From: Clostridia bacterium
Lineage (GTDB): Bacteria > Bacillota > Clostridia > Oscillospirales > Acutalibacteraceae
Assembly (NCBI GenBank): GCA_017441385.1
Contig: JAFRXY010000038.1
Span: 1-64,000, forward strand
Reading direction: 5' to 3'
DNA length: 64,000 nucleotides
Part shown: in pieces, positions 59,372 to 64,000 of the stretch
Layout of the letters: the number at the start of each line of letters is the position of its first letter
Position numbering within the stretch: position 1 is the stretch's first letter
Program-made: the position numbers and the translations under genes
The notes under the pieces: model-generated
What the model was told of the DNA's origin: nothing
Seen by the model: the letters and a program-made list of their open reading frames with translations, nothing else
The model's database searches: none

Positions 59372-60889
59372 TTACTTTTTCAGCTTTTTCTTTGTCTCCG
59401 TATCGCTCGACAGCTTCCCACGCGTTTCACCCTTACATTTCAGACTGCACTGCGCGTAGGGATTCGCTCCCTTCACCACATTCTCCACACATTCGCGGTA
59501 ATAAGCCTTGCGTTCCTCGTTCGCTTCGTCGCCCTTGATCTGCTTCAAGTCAATATGCGTCTGGACATCGCCGTTTTCAATCAGTTCCGGCGCAAGGGTA
59601 ATAATAAGCTCCTCCCCCGTCGCTTCGTTTTCCAGACCGATATGAAGCGCCTTATCGTGGGCGTTATCATCATAGGCGTACCCGCTGAAGGTGAAATTGT
59701 GTTCCTCGAAGAAGTCAATGATATCCTCGCTGATATTCTGCCGCGAAAAGGCGTTGTTCATGTTGGCAACCGCCTTATTCATACAAATTGAAATCGCCGG
59801 GTAAAGCTCGTTATTGAGAAAATCGACCGTCGCTTTCAGCTGTTCGGTAGTGAGGTTCTGCGCGTCCTCCCCCCGGAGCGCGTTATACGTTTCATTCGCC
59901 CGGTGGCAAAGATAATCATACCTCGTCTGACCTTTGGAATTCCTGTCGGTGTAATCGGCAATGCGCATGCCGACGATCTCGTTTTCCAGCGTCTTGCCGG
60001 AGTATTTCTCGGCGTGGGCTTTGGCGGCTTCGGTGACGGTTTCCTGCGACTCGATGAAGGCCTTGACCTCCTCCGAAAGCACCAGAGCCAGCTTGTAGTA
60101 ATTGTCCCATTCCTTCTGCGCGGCGTCAGCTTCAAAGATTTCTTCCAGAGCCGCCGTCGCGACGTCCTTCGCTCCGGCGATGGCGCTTTCATAGCTGCCG
60201 CTGTTGTAAAGACTGACCGCCTGATTGAGCTGTGTCCGGAGTGCGGTTATCTGACGGGATGAAAATTTCCTGCCGTTGTAATCCTCCTCCAGCGAGGTGA
60301 GAAGGGCGGTCGCTTCGCTGATATAGCCATCGGCAATTTCGGACGCACGCTTATTCTTTGCGGCAATGTCTGACTTTAATTGCCCGATCTCATTCATTCG
60401 CTCCGCATACTGATCATTGATCTGACGGGTGACTTCGTACATGCTCTCGGTGATTTTCGACCTGTAATTCTGATTGAAACGCTCCTGCGTGCCTGTAATG
60501 GCATTCATCACCTGCGTGTGGGACTGCTTCATCTGCCGGACGTAGTGGCCGAAGGAATCCACGTCCTGCTGCTGCGCCGCCTGATGCATCGCCGCTCTCT
60601 GACGCTCCAGCTCCTTCATCATCTGATTCGACGCCTGCACATTCAGCGCATTCTGCTGATTCATGCTTCGCTGCATTTCCCCTCTGAAATTTCCTATGCT
60701 CACCCCGGTGTCGCTCTGGCGGATTTCGCGGCGTTCCACCCGCTTATTCTTTTCGTAATGGACGGCTGCCTGACCTGCCTTCACTCCCGCGTAGGCGACG
60801 CCCGCCACCGCAAGACCGCCCAGCACAAAGGGCAGCGCTCCCATTGCCAGCAAAGGCAATAGTACTAATCCTCCGGATTCTCCGCTCAT
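59372..60889 (-). CDS. Coiled-coil protein with hydrophobic N-terminus, unknown function
   Basis: 505 residues, no known family. Residues about 7-40 are hydrophobic and Gly/Ala-rich (LLPLLAMGALPFVLGGLAVAGVAYAG), able to form a membrane hairpin or one helix. Residues about 70-300 are Gln/Glu/Arg-rich coiled coil. The last third is globular, with FFEEHNFTFSGYAYDDNAHDKALHIGLEN and a basic Cys-containing tail (NPYAQCSLKCKGETRGKL). AGGAGT about ten bases before the ATG supports the start. Ten bases upstream of the AAA+ gene and probably its partner or substrate. Confidence 0.75.
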   Translation of the reverse strand: MSGESGGLVLLPLLAMGALPFVLGGLAVAGVAYAGVKAGQAAVHYEKNKRVERREIRQSDTGVSIGNFRGEMQRSMNQQNALNVQASNQMMKELERQRAAMHQAAQQQDVDSFGHYVRQMKQSHTQVMNAITGTQERFNQNYRSKITESMYEVTRQINDQYAERMNEIGQLKSDIAAKNKRASEIADGYISEATALLTSLEEDYNGRKFSSRQITALRTQLNQAVSLYNSGSYESAIAGAKDVATAALEEIFEADAAQKEWDNYYKLALVLSEEVKAFIESQETVTEAAKAHAEKYSGKTLENEIVGMRIADYTDRNSKGQTRYDYLCHRANETYNALRGEDAQNLTTEQLKATVDFLNNELYPAISICMNKAVANMNNAFSRQNISEDIIDFFEEHNFTFSGYAYDDNAHDKALHIGLENEATGEELIITLAPELIENGDVQTHIDLKQIKGDEANEERKAYYRECVENVVKGANPYAQCSLKCKGETRGKLSSDTETKKKLKK

Positions 60890-60895
60890 ATTTTT

Positions 60896-62359
60896 TCATA
60901 CTCCTTTACTTTTGGTTTTTTCAAGGTCTGCCGCTGTTTCTTTATAAACCCTGTTGGCGCTCGCTTTCAACTCGTTGACGTCAGGGGTATAGCTCACGGT
61001 TTCGCCCGCTTCTTCCCCTATTCCGATCGCCTCGCATATGTGATAATAAATATCGCGCGAATACTGCGGCTGTTCCGCGCCTCCGTAGTCGATATGGAGA
61101 ATCACGCGGTTGCTCACCTTCTGCTTGGATTCAATGGGCAGGATGTAAATGTAAACCGTGCTGCCCGACGCGTTGTCGAAGACCAGCCTGAGCCATTCGC
61201 GGTTATCCTCCCGGATAGCCGGGTCGCCGAACTGCACCTGAATGAAGTCGGTAAATTCCTTCGACGAAGCGGATTCTCTGTCCGCCTCGCGGAATCCCGA
61301 AAGCTCCGCGATCCACCTCAGATTGATTTCATCGGTGAAAAAGTCGATGATCTGCTCTCCCCATTCGGCGCGCTGGCAGGAAGCGGCATACCGCTCCTTG
61401 TAAACGCCGCTGAATGCCGTAAGCCGCTCGTTCAGGCTGTCGGTCTCCTGAATGTAATTCCTTAAATCGTCGGTCGTCGCACCGTCAGTTTTTTTCAGGT
61501 AATCCTCTTTTCCTGTCTTCCGAACGTCGGAAATAACGTCGTCAATCCGGTCGAAGGCTTTGACCACCTCGGCATATTCTCCCCGCGACCAGTAATTGAT
61601 TTCAATCAGCCGGCTTTTGCGGGAAGAAAGAGTGTCGTCCGGCTGACCGATGAATTTCCTCCAGTCTTCCAGCTCCTGATTCAGTCTCTGACGCAGATAA
61701 TTCATTTTGATGACCAGCAGATCGAATTGCCGATCCCATTCACTCGCCTTGTCGTCGATCTGGAATCCAAGCCGTTCCAGCCCGGATCTGGCCGAAATCG
61801 ACACAGCGGTCGAAGCCTCGAACAGCCCCGCCTTGAAGAGCTGTTGCCCGTCCCGGATGGATTGGTAGAAGATTTCCAGACGCTTGGGCATGAATTTTTC
61901 GTGCGGCTTGGCCTCTATCTCACGGTATTCATCCACAGCGGTCTGCATGTATTCCTGCGCCTGCGAAATGCTGCCCTTCTCACGGTTGTTCAGATCGTCG
62001 CGAAGCGTTTGCACTGCCTTTTCCAGCTCTTGATTCTTTCGCGCAAGGGCTTCCTCGCTTCGCCTGACTTCTTTCATCAGGCGGTTGTATTCCCCGTCGA
62101 TTTCGCTGAGTTTCCGGCTTGCTTCCTCGCTGAGCGAATATTGGTATTCTCTGAGCAGCCGTTCATATTCCGCTTGGGCCTTCGCGTCGTGTTCCTTGAT
62201 GGCACGCTGCATCTCGGACTGATATCTCTCCAGATTACGGCGGTTTTCGTCCATCATGCGCTGTCTGGCGCGTTCCGCCTGTTCGTTCTGCCGCCGGAGC
62301 TGACTCTGCAAATCCCTGACTTCGCGCTCCAGACGCTTCAATTCATCCATTTCATCCAC
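60896..62359 (-). CDS. Long coiled-coil protein, unknown function
   Basis: 487 residues. Residues 1 to about 135 are a highly charged helix (REVRDLQSQLRRQNEQAERARQRMMDENRRN...), continuing to about 300 with more helices. The C-terminal third is globular (RLVFDNASGSTVYIYILPIESKQKVSNRVILHIDYGG) and looks like the end of the 505-residue neighbour: both have a short beta-rich block with H/I/D-x-Y/L-x-x patterns. No family recognised. The start is GTG at 62359; an ATG nine bases further in is an alternative. Separated by six bases from the next gene. Confidence 0.72.
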   Translation of the reverse strand: MDEMDELKRLEREVRDLQSQLRRQNEQAERARQRMMDENRRNLERYQSEMQRAIKEHDAKAQAEYERLLREYQYSLSEEASRKLSEIDGEYNRLMKEVRRSEEALARKNQELEKAVQTLRDDLNNREKGSISQAQEYMQTAVDEYREIEAKPHEKFMPKRLEIFYQSIRDGQQLFKAGLFEASTAVSISARSGLERLGFQIDDKASEWDRQFDLLVIKMNYLRQRLNQELEDWRKFIGQPDDTLSSRKSRLIEINYWSRGEYAEVVKAFDRIDDVISDVRKTGKEDYLKKTDGATTDDLRNYIQETDSLNERLTAFSGVYKERYAASCQRAEWGEQIIDFFTDEINLRWIAELSGFREADRESASSKEFTDFIQVQFGDPAIREDNREWLRLVFDNASGSTVYIYILPIESKQKVSNRVILHIDYGGAEQPQYSRDIYYHICEAIGIGEEAGETVSYTPDVNELKASANRVYKETAADLEKTKSKGV

Positions 62360-62362
62360 TCT

Positions 62363-63355
62363 TTACTGTCGTTTATTGGATTTGATCTGCGTTTCTATCT
62401 CCATTGTTTTCCGCTGTCTGCTGAGAATGACGGTGCTGATCTGCTTCTCCGCCTGTTCCAGCTTGCCGGTGATTTCCTTTATTAATTCCTCTATCGGCTG
62501 AATGTCATAATCCCGGTAATACTCAATCACCGACTGATCCACGCCGAACTGCTGTTTATATTCCTCCAGTTCTCTCCCGAACTCCTCATAATCCTTTTCG
62601 TATTCCGCTTCGAGCTTTTTCAGCAAATCCTTTGCCGTCGCTTTGCGCTGACGTAGGTTTTTCAGCTTATCCTCAGCGGCTTGTGTCTCCGCTTGGAGCC
62701 TTTCCAGCTCGGGGTCGCTGTCACTGATTGGATGGTCGTGGCGGGCAGGCGGCGCGGTTCTTCGTCCCGGATGAATGGGCGGAACTGGCGCGGAGGGCGC
62801 GGAAGCCGCCGTGGACGGTGAAAAACTCTCGAAACCGTCCAGCGTCCCGGTCAGGGTGGAAGGCGCTGCCGCAGCGGTTTCGGACGGCATTCCCTGTGCG
62901 GGAGCGGAAGAGGAATTCCCCGCATCGGATTCGTTTCTACCCTTGTCACTGTAAGTCAACCGCAGAAGATACTTGACATTGCCCTGCGGAATGAATTCCA
63001 CCGAGGAAAGAGTCTGGCCGATGTCGTATGTCCGTTCCACCGACTTTGTCGCCCTTCTGTAGACACTCAGCGTCTTTTCATTCTCAAAAGCATGGCCGCT
63101 GAAACCGAAGGTCACCTTTAGCGTGCCGCTCACCGCAATGGGACGGATGATCAGCACTGTGCCGGAAGGATCCTCCGACAGATTGAATTTGCCCAGCACC
63201 TGCAATTGGCTGCCTTCCCTGTGAATCTGCGAGATGTAATCCTGATAGACCCCGCCGCCCAGCGACAGGGAAATATTGATATCTCCGCTGATCAGCTCTT
63301 TGAGGATATTCAGCTTGATGGAATCCTTGCCGAATAATTCGATTTCAGAAGTCAT
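62363..63355 (-). CDS. Protein with beta-rich N-terminal domain and C-terminal coiled coil
   Basis: 330 residues from the ATG at 63355 (GGAGG eight bases upstream). N-terminal domain (about 1-135) has alternating beta segments (SGTLKVTFGFSGHAF, EFIPQGNVKYLLRLTYSDKG), followed by a Ser/Ala/Pro-rich linker (about 145-225) and a charged coiled coil (about 225-330). No known family. Overlaps the radical SAM gene by 11 bases. Together with the two neighbours it makes a set of three coiled-coil proteins next to the AAA+ protein. Confidence 0.72.
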   Translation of the reverse strand: MTSEIELFGKDSIKLNILKELISGDINISLSLGGGVYQDYISQIHREGSQLQVLGKFNLSEDPSGTVLIIRPIAVSGTLKVTFGFSGHAFENEKTLSVYRRATKSVERTYDIGQTLSSVEFIPQGNVKYLLRLTYSDKGRNESDAGNSSSAPAQGMPSETAAAAPSTLTGTLDGFESFSPSTAASAPSAPVPPIHPGRRTAPPARHDHPISDSDPELERLQAETQAAEDKLKNLRQRKATAKDLLKKLEAEYEKDYEEFGRELEEYKQQFGVDQSVIEYYRDYDIQPIEELIKEITGKLEQAEKQISTVILSRQRKTMEIETQIKSNKRQ

Positions 63356-63965
63356 TTGCAGCCCCTCCGTTTTTTGCTTTGATCTCATTCCAGATTTTCA
63401 GCACACCCGCCGACGGCACGCCGATCAGCGTCACTCTGTCAGCGGAAAATTTAATCTTCGCACGCCTTTTCTCAGCGGCATAATAAATCTCCCCGCTTTT
63501 TTTATAACGGTCGGTAAGGTAAAACAGCCGCTGGTTGGACGAACCGATGTACGCCCTGCCGTCGTCGAGATTCTTTTCATATCGCCCGTCGATCAGAATG
63601 TCCGTCATGCTCAGCAATCCGGTGAATTCACCCCTGTCCCTCAGTTCCTCCAGCGTAAAACCGGAATAGATGATCACGCCGATATCCCGCTCGGCTTGCA
63701 CATTCCTGACAAGCTCCCCCAGCGCTTCCGCCTGCAAGAAAGGCTCTCCGCCGCTGACGGTGATGCCGTCGCAGCCGGAGTTTTTAATTCTCTCCGCAAG
63801 ATCATGCACCGTTACTTCCTGATACGCTCCGAACCGCGTATTGAGCGCAAGACAGCCTTCGCAGTCGAAGCAGCAGCCGTGAACCCAGACAACAAAGCGG
63901 TCGCCGGGACCCAGCAGGTCGGTGTGCGCTTCCGTATGGGAGATTTTCAGTTTTAGTTCCTTCAT
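63345..63965 (-). CDS. NrdG/activase-like radical SAM protein
   Basis: 206 residues. The cluster motif is HGCCFDCEGC, which reads as C-x3-C-x2-C, close to the N-terminus as in anaerobic ribonucleotide reductase activase and other glycyl-radical activating enzymes. GITVSGGEPFLQAEAL is the SAM-binding GGE motif, and ILIDGRYEKNLDDGRAYIGSSNQRLFYL the DGxY...G-S-N-Q region typical of NrdG-like proteins. No glycyl radical enzyme gene is in the window, so the partner is unknown. Its ATG overlaps an upstream stop (ATGA), and the upstream gene runs off the window. Confidence 0.85.
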   Translation of the reverse strand: MKELKLKISHTEAHTDLLGPGDRFVVWVHGCCFDCEGCLALNTRFGAYQEVTVHDLAERIKNSGCDGITVSGGEPFLQAEALGELVRNVQAERDIGVIIYSGFTLEELRDRGEFTGLLSMTDILIDGRYEKNLDDGRAYIGSSNQRLFYLTDRYKKSGEIYYAAEKRRAKIKFSADRVTLIGVPSAGVLKIWNEIKAKNGGAANDF

Positions 63966-64000
63966 ATCAGCGCGGTGCTGAAATACCGCTCCGCGCGGTC
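63962..64000 (-). CDS. C-terminal end of an upstream gene of the same operon (partial)
   Basis: The last 12 codons of a minus-strand frame read DRAERYFSTALI then TGA, and the TGA overlaps the radical SAM ATG as ATGA. This is a classic translational-coupling junction, so another gene of the AAA+/radical SAM operon very likely ends here. Nothing more can be said about its product. Confidence 0.5.
   Translation of the reverse strand, partial: DRAERYFSTALI

Noticed and set aside
1-64000. tRNA, rRNA, prophage, integrase or insertion sequence
   Set aside because: No cloverleaf, rRNA stretch, transposase or phage structural gene was recognised on either strand.

Overview
The window looks like a chromosomal stretch of a low-to-middle GC anaerobic Bacillota genome, most likely class Clostridia (Oscillospirales-like). 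The reasons are a PolC-type replicase, the pyrH-frr-uppS-cdsA-dxr-rseP-ispG-polC order, HisZ-dependent short HisG, a decarboxylase-type sodium pump, CoaX, many radical SAM proteins and strong Shine-Dalgarno sites. Nearly everything is transcribed from the minus strand, so operons read from high to low coordinates. No rRNA, tRNA, CRISPR array, transposase or prophage is visible.

Layout from low to high coordinates: (1) 1-11600: promoter of an upstream gene just outside the window, a TIGR03960/DUF2344 radical SAM pair, a GNAT gene, and a histidine operon hisZ-hisG-(GNAT)-(lipoprotein)-hisD-hisC-hisB-hisA::hisI-hisE. In this operon hisA is fused to hisI, and hisH and hisF are absent. (2) 11665-25640: the classic clostridial pyrH-to-polC block. 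It carries a small cassette of three uncharacterised genes, including two tiny basic proteins, and an inserted radical SAM/methyltransferase pair. (3) 25690-29320: a lipoprotein made of two stefin/cystatin-like repeats, then secDF with a hairpin leader. (4) 29350-34880: an aspartate aminotransferase and an ACT-hom-thrB-lysC operon. (5) 34940-41740: a MATE pump, a TM2 protein with a Gln-rich pentapeptide repeat, the rpmG-secE-nusG-rplK-rplA operon, and a phosphodiester glycosidase. (6) 41900-45430: an OadG/OadB sodium-pump pair on the plus strand, and an ECF S component with coaX. (7) 45450-55540: the rimP-nusA-rnpM-ylxQ-infB-rbfA translation/transcription operon followed by nrnA-truB-ribF-thioesterase-HAD. 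The leader of rimP has a terminator-like hairpin and RimP has an unusual 9-bp-repeat-encoded tail. (8) 55690-64000: a tightly packed operon of a 1221-residue triple-AAA+ (CbxX/SpoVK type) protein, three coiled-coil proteins of unknown function and an NrdG/activase-like radical SAM protein, continuing upstream beyond the window.

Most of the window is core metabolism and information processing. The parts that look new are the AAA+/coiled-coil/radical-SAM operon at the right end, the tandem cystatin-like lipoprotein, and the rearranged histidine operon. Promoters were read by eye as -35/-10 pairs; many have the ideal 17-bp spacer, which makes them credible, but none is experimentally supported here. 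Start sites were moved from the longest reading frame where a Shine-Dalgarno sequence clearly favoured a downstream codon.
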